From assembly GCA_902489515.1 (NCBI GenBank), contig CABUAL010000016.1, positions 1-13,986 of the forward strand: a stretch of DNA of 13,986 bases, in the 5' to 3' direction. Shown here in pieces: positions 1 to 6,298 of this stretch (position 1 is the first letter of the stretch; each line of letters opens with the position of its first letter). This stretch comes from an uncultured Collinsella sp. Its GTDB lineage: Bacteria > Actinomycetota > Coriobacteriia > Coriobacteriales > Coriobacteriaceae. Under the pieces are notes generated by a model, which saw only the letters and a list, made by a program, of their open reading frames with translations, had not been told where the DNA came from and did no database searches. The translations under genes and the position numbers were made by a program.

Positions 1-56
1 GCCTGTTCCTGTTTGTCGGGGGAGTGTGATGGACGGAGCCGAAGCGGTCCGGCTCC

Positions 57-84
57 AAAAAAGGCGGACGCCGTAGCGCCCGCC
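57..84 (-). terminator. Intrinsic terminator of trpS
   Basis: Read on the minus strand, an 8-bp stem (77-84 with 63-70, one G-U pair) with a 6-base loop is followed at once by six Ts (57-62). It lies 36 bases beyond the trpS stop, as expected of a Rho-independent terminator. A second hairpin (arms 35-41 and 50-56, perfect 7 bp) follows on the far side of the T run and may strengthen it or serve transcription from the other side. Confidence 0.75.
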
Positions 85-119
85 CTAAAGCAATCGAAAG
101 CTCAAGCCGGCAGATCGGT

Positions 120-1169
120 CTAGTACACCATGCCCATGGCGTCCTGAACCTCGGCCAGGGTCTGCTCGGCGATCTCGTTGGCGCGACGGTTGCCCTCGTG
201 CAGCACGTCCTTCACGTAATCCAGATCGTTCTCGTAGCGCTGGCGACGCTCGCGGATAGGTGCGAAGTACTCGTTGACGGCCTCGGTCACGTACTTCTTG
301 AGCTGGCCGGAGCCTCCCATGCCAATCTCCTCGGCAATTTCGACCTCGGAGCGACCGGTGCAGATGGCGGCCGTCGAAAGCAAACCGGACACGCCGGGGC
401 GGTTCTCGGGATCGAACGTGATCATGCGCTCAGAGTCGGTCTGGCTCTTCTTGATGCGCTTGGCCGTCTCCTCAGCGGTCATCGAGATGTTGATGGCGTT
501 GCCGTAGCTCTTGCTCATCTTGCGACCGTCAAGGCCGGGCAGTAGCGGGGTCTCGGACAGCAGCGCCTCGACCTCGGGGAACACCTTGCCGTAGCGGTTG
601 TTAAAGCGGCGGGCGATGGTGCGGGTGAGCTCGATGTGCGGCAGCTGGTCACGACCGACGGGCACCACGTTGCCCTTGCAGAACAGGATGTCGCAGGCCT
701 GATGCACCGGGTAGGTGAGCAGAAGGCCGGTAAGCTCATGGCCCGAGGCCTCCATCTCGGCCTTGACGGTGGGGTTGCGCGCCAGCTCGGCCTCGGACAC
801 CAGCGACAGGAACGGCAGCATGAGCTGGTTGGCGGCGGGCACGGCGGAGTGCGCGTAGATCATGGTCTTGTCGGGATCGATACCGCAGGCAAGGTAGTCC
901 ATGACCATGTTGTACACGTTGTCCTGGATGTGCTCGGTCGTGTCGCGGTCAGTGATGACCTGGTAGTCGGCGATGAGCACGTTGGTCTTGGCGCCCATGT
1001 TCTGCAGCTCAACACGGCCCTTGAGGGTGCCGAAGTAGTGGCCCAGGTGCAGACGGCCGGTGGGGCGGTCGCCGGTGAGCATGGTGAACTTCTCGGGCGT
1101 CTTGGTCAGGCCCTCGCGAATGGCGTTGCTCTTTTGCAGCGCGACTTCGTAGCTGTTCTCGTTTGGCAT
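120..1169 (-). CDS. trpS: Tryptophanyl-tRNA synthetase
   Basis: Cytosolic class Ic aminoacyl-tRNA synthetase that charges tRNA-Trp with tryptophan using ATP. The 349-residue protein has the family's usual length. The HIGH-type motif is PTGRLHLGH (residues 36-44) and the KMSKS motif is at 217-221 (GRKMSKSYGN), both in a Rossmann-type catalytic domain; the rest forms the helical anticodon-binding region. The start at 1169 is chosen because AGGAG sits 6 bases upstream and the protein begins MPNENSYEV. A longer in-frame reading to 1274 adds 35 low-quality residues and has no ribosome site. The gene appears monocistronic, with its own terminator downstream and a 170-base gap to the next gene upstream. 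I see no convincing T-box in the short leader. Identification is from motifs and overall sequence, and is firm. Confidence 0.96.
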   Translation of the reverse strand: MPNENSYEVALQKSNAIREGLTKTPEKFTMLTGDRPTGRLHLGHYFGTLKGRVELQNMGAKTNVLIADYQVITDRDTTEHIQDNVYNMVMDYLACGIDPDKTMIYAHSAVPAANQLMLPFLSLVSEAELARNPTVKAEMEASGHELTGLLLTYPVHQACDILFCKGNVVPVGRDQLPHIELTRTIARRFNNRYGKVFPEVEALLSETPLLPGLDGRKMSKSYGNAINISMTAEETAKRIKKSQTDSERMITFDPENRPGVSGLLSTAAICTGRSEVEIAEEIGMGGSGQLKKYVTEAVNEYFAPIRERRQRYENDLDYVKDVLHEGNRRANEIAEQTLAEVQDAMGMVY

Positions 1170-1339
1170 GATTGCTCCTAACGTATGTTCATGGGTCAAG
1201 ATGATAACGCGTTTATTGGAGGGGTGTTGCGTAAGTAGGCGAGGGGCGGGAGAGGGACGCGCGTGGTGCGGCATGTGCGATGGGTGCGGCGCGGCCGTGC
1301 TTGGCTAACGGTGCCTTGGCACATCCTCGGCAGCTTGCC

Positions 1340-2539
1340 CTAGAGCTTGTGGTGGCGCTCTTCTTTGCGCTCCTCGGCTGCCTGCTCCTCCTGCTTAAAG
1401 GCGGGGTCGTCGGGGGTGACCAGTTCGTCCTCGTGCGTGCGCTTGTTGTAATGGTGGCGCAGCACGGGTTCAAACAGGTGCAGGTGCTTGGCAAAGGCCG
1501 CCGAGCCAATGGCAAGCACGGTAAAGATGAGCACACGCATGGGCACTTCGACCTGGTTAATCGCGGCGGCGCCGGCCGAAAGCATGATGCACCAGGCATA
1601 GATGAGCAGCACGGCCTGTTTTTGGTTGTAGCCTTCTTGGATCAGGCGGTGGTGGATGTGGCCCTTGTCAGCCTGCCCGATGCTAATGTGGGCGCGCTTG
1701 CGGCGCACAATGGCGCTAAACGTGTCGATGATGGGCACGCCGGCAACGATGAGCGGGATGATAAGCGAGGTGAGTGCGGCGGTGCGGCTCACGTTGAGCA
1801 GCGAGATGGAGCCCAGCGCAAAGCCCAGAAGCAGCGACCCCGAGTCGCCCAAGAAGATGCTTGCGGGGTTGAAGTTGTAGCGCAAAAAGGCCAGACAGGC
1901 GCCAAAGAGCGCAATGGAGAGCGCGGCGGCATCGATGCGGCCCGAGAGAACGGCCATCGAAAACATGGTGAACGACGCGATGCCGCAGATGCCCGTGGCC
2001 AAGCCGTCGAGGCCGTCGATGAGGTTAATGATGTTGGTGAATGCCACCAGATAGATCACGGTGATGGGGTAGGCGAGCCATCCGAGCATGATCTCGCCGG
2101 GGGCAAACGGGTTGACGATGACGCCGATTTTTAGGCCGCCGATACAGGCGATAAGCGCGGCGAGGACTTGTCCGGCCAGCTTTTGCTTGGGCGTGAGCTG
2201 GAAGACGTCGTCGATAGCGCCGGTCGCAAAGATGACGGTAAAGGAGAGCGCCAGCATGGGATAGCTAATGTGAAGGCGCGGGTGCGGCACCAGGACGGGT
2301 GGCCAGCCTAGGTACCAGGTGCCTAGGATTTGCACAATGCAGGCAACGACCAGGCCCAAAAACACCGCCGCTCCGCCCAAACGTGGGATGGGCTTGGTGT
2401 TGATGCGGCGCTTAGAAGGATAGTCGACGGCATCGAGCTTAATTGCCAAGCGCTTGACCAGGGGCACCGCGAGGAAGGTCGTGATAAAGGCCGCCGCTGC
2501 CACGCATAGGTACGGTATGTAGCTCGGGGATGAAGCCAT
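1340..2539 (-). CDS. WecA/TagO-like undecaprenyl-phosphate GlcNAc-1-phosphate transferase
   Basis: Integral-membrane enzyme of the polyprenyl-phosphate N-acetylhexosamine-1-phosphate transferase family (MraY/WecA/TagO superfamily). It transfers a sugar-1-phosphate from a UDP-sugar to undecaprenyl phosphate, starting teichoic-acid, O-antigen-like or other cell-envelope glycan synthesis. About ten hydrophobic segments are visible. Hallmarks in order are the PRLGG motif near the second membrane segment, the Asp-Asp pair in IDDVFQLTPKQKL, the NLIDGLDGLATG segment, FLGDSGSLLLGF, and the DKGHIHHRL loop that marks the WecA/TagO branch rather than MraY. The C-terminal ~50 residues are charged (EE, KR and HH runs) and presumably cytosolic. 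The ATG at 2539 is preferred over an in-frame TTG at 2557; neither has a clear ribosome site, so the start is uncertain. The exact substrate and glycan cannot be told from sequence. Confidence 0.9.
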   Translation of the reverse strand: MASSPSYIPYLCVAAAAFITTFLAVPLVKRLAIKLDAVDYPSKRRINTKPIPRLGGAAVFLGLVVACIVQILGTWYLGWPPVLVPHPRLHISYPMLALSFTVIFATGAIDDVFQLTPKQKLAGQVLAALIACIGGLKIGVIVNPFAPGEIMLGWLAYPITVIYLVAFTNIINLIDGLDGLATGICGIASFTMFSMAVLSGRIDAAALSIALFGACLAFLRYNFNPASIFLGDSGSLLLGFALGSISLLNVSRTAALTSLIIPLIVAGVPIIDTFSAIVRRKRAHISIGQADKGHIHHRLIQEGYNQKQAVLLIYAWCIMLSAGAAAINQVEVPMRVLIFTVLAIGSAAFAKHLHLFEPVLRHHYNKRTHEDELVTPDDPAFKQEEQAAEERKEERHHKL

Positions 2540-2744
2540 GAATCTAAAAACCGCCAAGCGTCGAAGGAAAAGGTCAGAAGAACGCCATGCGCAAAGGGCA
2601 TAGCCGAACCATAATACTCGACCAAGGGGGGTGCATGGAATTGCACGCAGCGATAATCACGCGCTTACCAGATATTGGGATGTTGTCGATGGCTTGTCGG
2701 GATGCCGGCGGGGATCCATATGGACTGTAATGGTGATTTTCGGC

Positions 2745-2915
2745 AAAAGAAAACCACCCCCCACGTTACGAAAATGAACCCACCTAAAACAGGTGGGTGC
2801 CCTCATCGACTGTTCCAGCGTCCTTAACAACGAAGGATACCTGTACTAGGTACGACTGTGTGGGCTCCCTAAATAAACGCGACGGTTCACCCAGTTGCTC
2901 CGCGGGGGGCGGAAT
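2745..2915 (-). ncRNA. ssrS: Structured small RNA, possibly 6S RNA
   Basis: The 490-base gap between 2540 and 3064 has no plausible gene, but its minus strand looks like a compact RNA gene. A -10 box TATGAT (complement of 2922-2927) would start transcription near 2915. The RNA's two ends pair over 12 bp (2901-2912 with 2754-2765, G-U wobbles included). A second inner stem follows (GUGAACC with GGUUCAU), and on the 3' side an 8-bp hairpin (ACCCACCU with AGGUGGGU). Right after the closing stem comes UUUUCUUUUG, a terminator-like tail. The ~171-base length, the rod closed by a long stem, the open middle and the 3'-side hairpin match the 6S RNA plan, which binds housekeeping RNA polymerase. The 6S label is inference from structure; a different regulatory RNA is possible. 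The remaining stretch 2558-2744 shows nothing I can name. Confidence 0.5.
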
Positions 2916-2921
2916 ACCTAC

Positions 2922-2927
2922 ATCATA
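2922..2927 (-). promoter_or_regulatory. -10 box of the small-RNA gene
   Basis: TATGAT on the minus strand, seven bases before the first base of the 12-bp closing stem region at about 2915. The -35 region (CTGGAA or similar at 17-18 bases) is weak. Confidence 0.4.
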
Positions 2928-2952
2928 AAGCGGCACTTTATCGATTCCAGTC

Positions 2953-2982
2953 TTGACATTACAAAAATCGTGTCGGACGATT
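2953..2982 (+). promoter_or_regulatory. Possible promoter/operator of the radical SAM gene
   Basis: A perfect -35 hexamer TTGACA (2953-2958) faces the radical SAM gene, but the best -10 at 17-base spacing (GACGAT, 2976-2981) matches consensus only partly. A palindrome AATCGT-N5-ACGATT (2966-2982) covers the -10 and could be an operator that an activator or repressor uses. Low confidence. Confidence 0.3.
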
Positions 2983-3064
2983 ACGGCGCCTTGGGCTCGA
3001 GCCGTCTGTGGGGTTGATCCCTTTACGTTTGAGCTGCTGAATCGTTGTTTTGGAGCATGGTTTT

Positions 3065-4003
3065 ATGCCGACGTCGTTGACCGAACTTTTTTCGCCCGCC
3101 TGCCATTTGTGTCCGCGCCGTTGCGGTGCGGCGCGCGATGAGGGCGCGCGCGGCGTATGCGGTGCTAACGACACGCTCAGGGTGGCCCGCGCGGCGCTTC
3201 ATATGTGGGAGGAGCCGCCTATCTCGGGCGAGGCCGGTTCGGGCACGATCTTCTTTAGCGGCTGTTCGCTTAAATGTATCTACTGTCAGAACCACGAGAT
3301 CTCGACCGGCAATTTTGGCCTTGAGATTTCGCCTGAGCGCCTGGTCGAGATTATGCTGGAACTGCAGGACCAGGGTGCCAACAACATCAATTTGGTGACG
3401 GCGACGCACTATGCGCACCTGTTGCCTGCCGCGATTGCCGCGGCACGGGCGCGCGGGCTGGTCATCCCAATCGTCTACAACACGAGCGGTTATGAGCGCG
3501 CGAGTGCCGTGGCGGCGCTGGGCGACCTGGTCGATGTGTGGCTCACTGACTTTAAATATGCCGATGCCGGGCTTGCGCAGTCGCTTTCTCATATTAAGGA
3601 TTACCCGCGCGTGGCCGTGTCGGGTCTGGCCCAGATGGCGCGCGAGATCGATCGCCGCGGGGGAGAGTTGGTGGATGAGGGCGGGCTCATGAAGCGCGGC
3701 ATCATCGTGCGCCACCTGGTGCTTCCGGGGCATGCGGACGATTCGTGTCGCGTACTGGACCTGGTGTGGCAGACGGTGGGCGACGTGCCGATCTCGGTCA
3801 TGAACCAATACACGCCCAATGCCCTCATGCGCGAGCAGGGCGGCGATCTGGCGCGCGCCGTGACGCGCGAGGAGTACGAGCGGGTGCTCGACCATGCCGA
3901 CGACCTGGGCTTTACGACGATGTTCTGGCAAGAGGGCGGCGCGGTAGACGAGAGCTTCACCCCGGCCTTCGACACCACCGGTGTTCTTACCAGCGCAAAG
4001 TAG
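3065..4003 (+). CDS. Radical SAM protein, PflX/PflA-like (COG1313 type)
   Basis: Radical S-adenosylmethionine enzyme, 312 residues. The [4Fe-4S] motif is CxxxCxxC at C67, C71 and C74 (GCSLKCIYCQNHEIS), the form seen in pyruvate formate-lyase activating enzyme relatives. An N-terminal Cys cluster (C13, C16, C20, C32) is typical of the PflX-like branch (COG1313) and may bind a second metal centre. A TIM-barrel-like body follows (NLVTATHY, VYNTSGY, DVWLTDFKYAD). The start at 3065 is preferred because GGAG lies 9 bases upstream and the protein begins MPTSLTELF; a TTG at 3050 overlaps that ribosome site. No glycyl-radical partner gene is adjacent in the window, so the substrate is unknown. The family is firm; the role as an activase is only inferred from homology. 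Confidence 0.88.
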   Translation: MPTSLTELFSPACHLCPRRCGAARDEGARGVCGANDTLRVARAALHMWEEPPISGEAGSGTIFFSGCSLKCIYCQNHEISTGNFGLEISPERLVEIMLELQDQGANNINLVTATHYAHLLPAAIAAARARGLVIPIVYNTSGYERASAVAALGDLVDVWLTDFKYADAGLAQSLSHIKDYPRVAVSGLAQMAREIDRRGGELVDEGGLMKRGIIVRHLVLPGHADDSCRVLDLVWQTVGDVPISVMNQYTPNALMREQGGDLARAVTREEYERVLDHADDLGFTTMFWQEGGAVDESFTPAFDTTGVLTSAK

Positions 4004-4011
4004 TGCGTTCG

Positions 4012-4049
4012 TCGATGATTTTTCTGGGACGGGGATTAAAAATCATCGA
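4012..4049. repeat. 12-bp inverted repeat between radical SAM gene and tRNA
   Basis: Perfect 12-bp arms TCGATGATTTTT (4012-4023) and its complement (4038-4049), with a 14-base loop, directly after the radical SAM stop. There is no T run after the stem on the plus strand, although the arm itself ends in Ts and As. It probably works as a transcript end or processing hairpin for the upstream gene; this role is inferred. Confidence 0.5.
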
Positions 4050-4112
4050 GAGGATCGCCTGTTCGAAAAGTTGTCAAAATAGCCGCGCTCCAAAAAGACT
4101 GGTTATTGGGCG

Positions 4113-4140
4113 TTGACAGTTGGCGAGCCGTAGGTAAAAT
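4113..4140 (+). promoter_or_regulatory. Promoter of tRNA-Ala
   Basis: TTGACA (4113-4118) and TAAAAT (4135-4140), separated by 16 bases, stand 14 bases before the mature tRNA 5' end. This is a near-consensus housekeeping promoter. Confidence 0.75.
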
Positions 4141-4153
4141 ATCGACTTGTCCT

Positions 4154-4229
4154 GGGGACGTAGCTCAGTTGGGAGAGCGCTGCCGTCGCATGGCAGAGGC
4201 CGAGGGTTCGACTCCCTTCGTCTCCACCA
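4154..4229 (+). tRNA. tRNA-Ala (anticodon CGC), CCA encoded
   Basis: Full cloverleaf. The acceptor stem is 4154-4160 paired with 4219-4225, including the G3-U70 pair that is the alanine identity element. The D arm carries GCTCAGTTGGGAGAGC. The anticodon stem CTGCC/GGCAG has the loop GTCGCAT (anticodon CGC, codon GCG), and the T arm contains GGTTCGACTCC. The discriminator is A4226 and CCA is encoded at 4227-4229. The gene is intact despite the element inserted at its 3' side, so the integration event preserved tRNA function. Confidence 0.96.
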
Positions 4230-5667
4230 TTGGATTATTAGGCGAACCCTTTTCGGGGTTCGCCTTTTTTTGTTTAGGCTGGAAGTCATCGCCCCAGTAG
4301 TCGAAAGCGAAATAAAGCTTGAGTTCATCCCCATCTACTTCAATGAGCCGCACGAACGTCTCGATGATTTCTGCCGCATCTGGTTCCTGCGCAATGTGAT
4401 CGAGCCAAGCGGCTATGGCTTCACCAGACAGATTCGCCCCTTCGTTAGCTTGAGCCTGACGCAGATCGGCTTCTAATGCCGCTTTCTGCTCGCGGAGCAT
4501 GGCAACGCGCTCTTTACCTCCGGGCGGCGCAATACCGTCCTCGATAGCCTGCCAGATACGCTCAAACGCCGTGTCGATGCGCTTTATCTCGCGCTCAATG
4601 CGCTTGCTCTCCGGTTCTTCCTTCTCTTCATTCATTTCGTTGTAAAGTGCCATTACATCAACGATACGTTGACGTATATCCGGCTTCTTAATCGTTTCGA
4701 GGACGGTATCTAGCACGGCTTCTTCAACGGCATCGCGCCTAAAGGTGCGCTTACATTTTTTGCACTTGTAGTAGTGGTACACGCGGCCTGTTTTTGATGT
4801 TCCGCAGGTGCCAACGTAGTATTGGCCGCACTCTGGGCACCACATCTTGCCCGATAGCGGGTAATCGTTGGTGTCACGCGTCTTGTTGTGCTTGCGCCCG
4901 TTTGAGCCCAAGATGCTGTTGATCATGTCCTGGTCTTCGCGCGACCACAGCGCGGGCATGCCATCTTCGATTCGCACGCCCGCGTAATCATAAACGCCGC
5001 AGTTCTGCTCGCGCCTAAGCAGCTTTGTTATCACTCCGTGCGTTAGCGGTTTGCCGCGCTTGCCGCGTTCGCCTGCGACAGCACGCTTGATTTCAGCAAC
5101 AGTCGAGCCGGCAAAGAGCATGTTTTTCATACGGTGCATCACGGCGGCTTCTCGCTCGTTGACCTCGTAATACCCGTTAACAATGTCCCAGCCGTAGTGC
5201 GTGCGACCGTTTGCCATTCCGCGCTGGGCGTTCTTGTTGATACCGTCGCGGATACGCTCGCTGTCTATCGCGCTTTCCCATTCAGCAAGCACTTCGAGCA
5301 TTCCGAGATTCAAGACGCGCGTTGAGCCTTCGCCAAGGCTTTCACCGGCGTAAAGGATTTCAACGCCTGCCTTGCGTAGCCTGATTCGCGCGAGCGCCAT
5401 CTCGTCACGGTTGCGCATGATGCGCGTCACCTTATAGATCACTACATAATCGAATAACCCTAGTTTTGCGTCTGCCATCATGCGTTGAAACTCTACGCGC
5501 TGCACGTCACGGCCTGTTTGTGCGTAATCGCTATATACGCGCACAACGTCAAGGCCGTTTTCCGCGCAGTACTCACGCGACTTCTCTACTTGGATGTCAA
5601 TACTTTCACTTCGCTGGTTATGCGAACTGAAACGTGCATAGATGGCGGCACGTATGCCTTTTGGCAT
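4165..5667 (-). CDS. Large serine recombinase (resolvase + recombinase + zinc ribbon)
   Basis: Site-specific DNA integrase/excisionase of the large serine recombinase family, 500 residues. The N-terminal resolvase catalytic domain spans residues ~5-150, with nucleophile Ser14 in YARFSS and catalytic-type arginines R82 and R85 (KVTRIMRNRDE). The recombinase domain (~160-270) includes HYGWDIVNGYY and LLRREQNCGVYDY. The zinc ribbon has CPEC and CKKC pairs (~275-310). A charged coiled coil (~330-410) is probably the DNA-bridging arm. The start at ATG 5667 has only a weak AAGGTG site. The last 21 residues (from MVETKGVEPS) are antisense tRNA-Ala, and the TGA stop lies in the tRNA D arm, so this tail looks host-derived and is unlikely to be conserved. 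The gene converges on the tRNA and probably catalyses integration there. Confidence 0.92.
   Translation of the reverse strand: MPKGIRAAIYARFSSHNQRSESIDIQVEKSREYCAENGLDVVRVYSDYAQTGRDVQRVEFQRMMADAKLGLFDYVVIYKVTRIMRNRDEMALARIRLRKAGVEILYAGESLGEGSTRVLNLGMLEVLAEWESAIDSERIRDGINKNAQRGMANGRTHYGWDIVNGYYEVNEREAAVMHRMKNMLFAGSTVAEIKRAVAGERGKRGKPLTHGVITKLLRREQNCGVYDYAGVRIEDGMPALWSREDQDMINSILGSNGRKHNKTRDTNDYPLSGKMWCPECGQYYVGTCGTSKTGRVYHYYKCKKCKRTFRRDAVEEAVLDTVLETIKKPDIRQRIVDVMALYNEMNEEKEEPESKRIEREIKRIDTAFERIWQAIEDGIAPPGGKERVAMLREQKAALEADLRQAQANEGANLSGEAIAAWLDHIAQEPDAAEIIETFVRLIEVDGDELKLYFAFDYWGDDFQPKQKKANPEKGSPNNPMVETKGVEPSASAMRRQRSPN
4190..4310. other. Probable attachment-site junction (chromosome/element)
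   Basis: The left side (tRNA) is chromosomal and the right side carries a recombinase gene pointing into the tRNA, so the element's left boundary must lie in or just after the tRNA 3' part. The exact core cannot be fixed, because the matching copy at the other end of the element is outside the window. I found no copy of the tRNA 3' half elsewhere in the window, including next to the tyrosine integrase. Confidence 0.45.
4241..4271 (+). terminator. Intrinsic terminator of tRNA-Ala
   Basis: Perfect 9-bp stem (GGCGAACCC 4241-4249 with 4256-4264), 6-base loop and seven Ts, starting 12 bases after CCA. On the other strand the same bases encode part of the serine recombinase C-terminus (around KKANPEKG). 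Confidence 0.88.
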
Positions 5668-5696
5668 GATAAAATCACCTTGCCTTTTCTAGGTAT

Positions 5697-5736
5697 GCCC
5701 CTGCGAGACTTTGGACGGTAGCGCTGGGGCTTTTTT
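5697..5736 (+). terminator. Plus-strand terminator between recombinase and repressor genes
   Basis: GCCCC(T)GCG at 5697-5705 pairs with CGC(T)GGGGC at 5722-5730 (one T-T mismatch, 16-base loop) and is followed by TTTTTT (5731-5736). The T run exists only on the plus strand, so it would stop plus-strand (antisense) transcription before it enters the repressor gene. In minus direction there is only the A run and a hairpin, so repressor mRNA may read on into the recombinase gene. Confidence 0.5.
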
Positions 5737-6061
5737 ATTTTCTTTTTGATTCAGATGCAGCAGCCCTGGCGGTCATCGAAATGTTCTGTTGCCATTCCGG
5801 CGAGCTGTCACGGTAGTTATCGACGATTTCACGTTCATCGCTAGTGATTTTGTCACCTTCATTATCTTCACCATCCCAACTCAATATCTCATTCGGCGAG
5901 CAACCTAACGCCAGAGCTGCGTTCCAAACCTGTTCGGCGTTTGGGAATGATTCGCCACGTTCCCATGATCCGACTGTGCGCATGGACACGCCAACGGCTT
6001 TTGCGAAGTCCGCTTGTGAAATGTGCAGCTTTTTTCGCAATCCCTTTATGGCAAGCTTCAT
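5735..6061 (-). CDS. XRE-family repressor (CI-like)
   Basis: Putative lysogeny repressor, 108 residues. The N-terminal helix-turn-helix of the XRE/Cro-CI type covers residues ~1-60 (KLHISQADFAKAVGVSMRTVGSWERGESFPNAEQ split over its helices). A short acidic linker (GEDNEGD) and a C-terminal segment (TSDEREIVDNYRDSSPEWQQNI) follow, of the type often seen in small phage regulators; it probably supports oligomerisation. There is no LexA-like self-cleaving peptidase domain, so induction, if any, must work another way. The start is supported by AGGAGG 6 bases upstream of ATG 6061. It is divergent from the Cro-like gene across a 237-base switch region with repeated TAGG operators, one of which overlaps its own -35 box, suggesting autoregulation. 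The serine recombinase lies directly downstream on the same strand. Confidence 0.85.
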   Translation of the reverse strand: MKLAIKGLRKKLHISQADFAKAVGVSMRTVGSWERGESFPNAEQVWNAALALGCSPNEILSWDGEDNEGDKITSDEREIVDNYRDSSPEWQQNISMTARAAASESKRK

Positions 6062-6096
6062 TTCACACCTCCTGTTTTAGCAACTATCTGCCGTGA

Positions 6097-6125
6097 ATTC
6101 TATTCTATTGGACGAGAATAGGCAA
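6097..6125 (-). promoter_or_regulatory. Promoter of the repressor gene
   Basis: On the minus strand, TTGCCT (6120-6125) and TAGAAT (6097-6102) are separated by 17 bases; a transcript would start near 6090, about 29 bases before the repressor ATG. The -35 box overlaps a TAGGCAA operator half-site (6119-6125), so a bound regulator could shut this promoter. Confidence 0.55.
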
Positions 6126-6201
6126 ATATTTTCATATTTCCCTCTTGCAATAGGAAGAAACTCGCCTATACTGCAATGCGTGTTAGGAAGAAACCTTCCT
6201 A
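6119..6201. promoter_or_regulatory. Three-site operator array of the lysogeny switch
   Basis: TAGGAAGAAACTCGCCTA (6151-6168) and TAGGAAGAAACCTTCCTA (6184-6201) are two 18-bp dyads, the second with perfect 7-bp arms. A weaker site begins TAGGCAA at 6119. Site starts are 32 and 33 bp apart, about three helical turns, placing all on one face of the DNA. The middle site fills the spacer of the plus promoter, the right one lies just after its start point, and the left one sits on the repressor -35 box. This is the layout of a lambda-type OR region. The repeats are seen directly; which protein binds is inferred. Confidence 0.6.
6145..6172 (+). promoter_or_regulatory. Early (PR-like) promoter of the Cro-led operon
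   Basis: TTGCAA (6145-6150) and TATACT (6167-6172) with 16-base spacing; predicted start near 6179. The spacer is exactly an operator dyad (6151-6168), so repressor binding would block polymerase. Confidence 0.7.
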
Positions 6202-6204
6202 AAG

Positions 6205-6240
6205 CCGTATGTTTAACGGGTAAACCCGCTAAACATACGG
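6205..6240 (+). repeat. Leader hairpin 1 of the early operon
   Basis: Arms CCGTATGTTTA (6205-6215) and complement (6230-6240), 11 bp, with a nested CGGGT/ACCCG stem (6217-6221 with 6224-6228) and a two-base loop. It lies in the untranslated leader between the early promoter and the Cro-like start. It may be a further operator at DNA level or a folded RNA element; no T run follows, so it is not a terminator as such. Confidence 0.65.
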
Positions 6241-6242
6241 GT

Positions 6243-6267
6243 GCAAACCTTGACAAGCAAGGTTTGC
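6243..6267 (+). repeat. Leader hairpin 2 of the early operon
   Basis: Perfect 10-bp arms GCAAACCTTG (6243-6252) and CAAGGTTTGC (6258-6267) around loop ACAAG, ending 16 bases before the ribosome site of the Cro-like gene. The outer seven bases, GCAAACC and GGTTTGC, are the same as in the palindrome at 6638-6654. Confidence 0.65.
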
Positions 6268-6298
6268 AATCATCGCTCAATGAAAGGAGGTGAACCGT

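Noticed and set aside
198..1181. Plus-strand frames 198-545, 274-507 and 636-1181 opposite trpS
   Set aside because: Shadows of trpS caused by high-G+C codon third positions; no ribosome sites and low-complexity His/Val/Gly-rich products.
1170..1274. N-terminal extension of trpS to 1274
   Set aside because: No homologous-looking residues and no ribosome site; AGGAG supports the start at 1169.
1280..2134. 284-residue plus-strand frame opposite the WecA-like gene
   Set aside because: Antisense shadow; the minus strand has a full set of family motifs, while this product is a His/Gly/Asp-rich run without domains.
3023..3978. Minus-strand frames 3023-3931 and 3601-3978 opposite the radical SAM gene
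   Set aside because: Arg/His-rich shadow products; the plus-strand gene has the CxxxCxxC motif and a ribosome site.
4074..4476. Open frames over the tRNA on both strands (4074-4334 minus, 4106-4300 and 4147-4476 plus)
   Set aside because: They give the well-known false peptides from tRNA genes (RRRESNPRPLPCDG type antisense, GDVAQLGE and GRSSVGRAL type sense). The tRNA and its terminator explain the sequence.
6077..6293. Short frames (6077-6280 minus, 6093-6293 plus) across the switch region
   Set aside because: The region is explained by divergent promoters, operators and leader hairpins; no ribosome sites for these frames.
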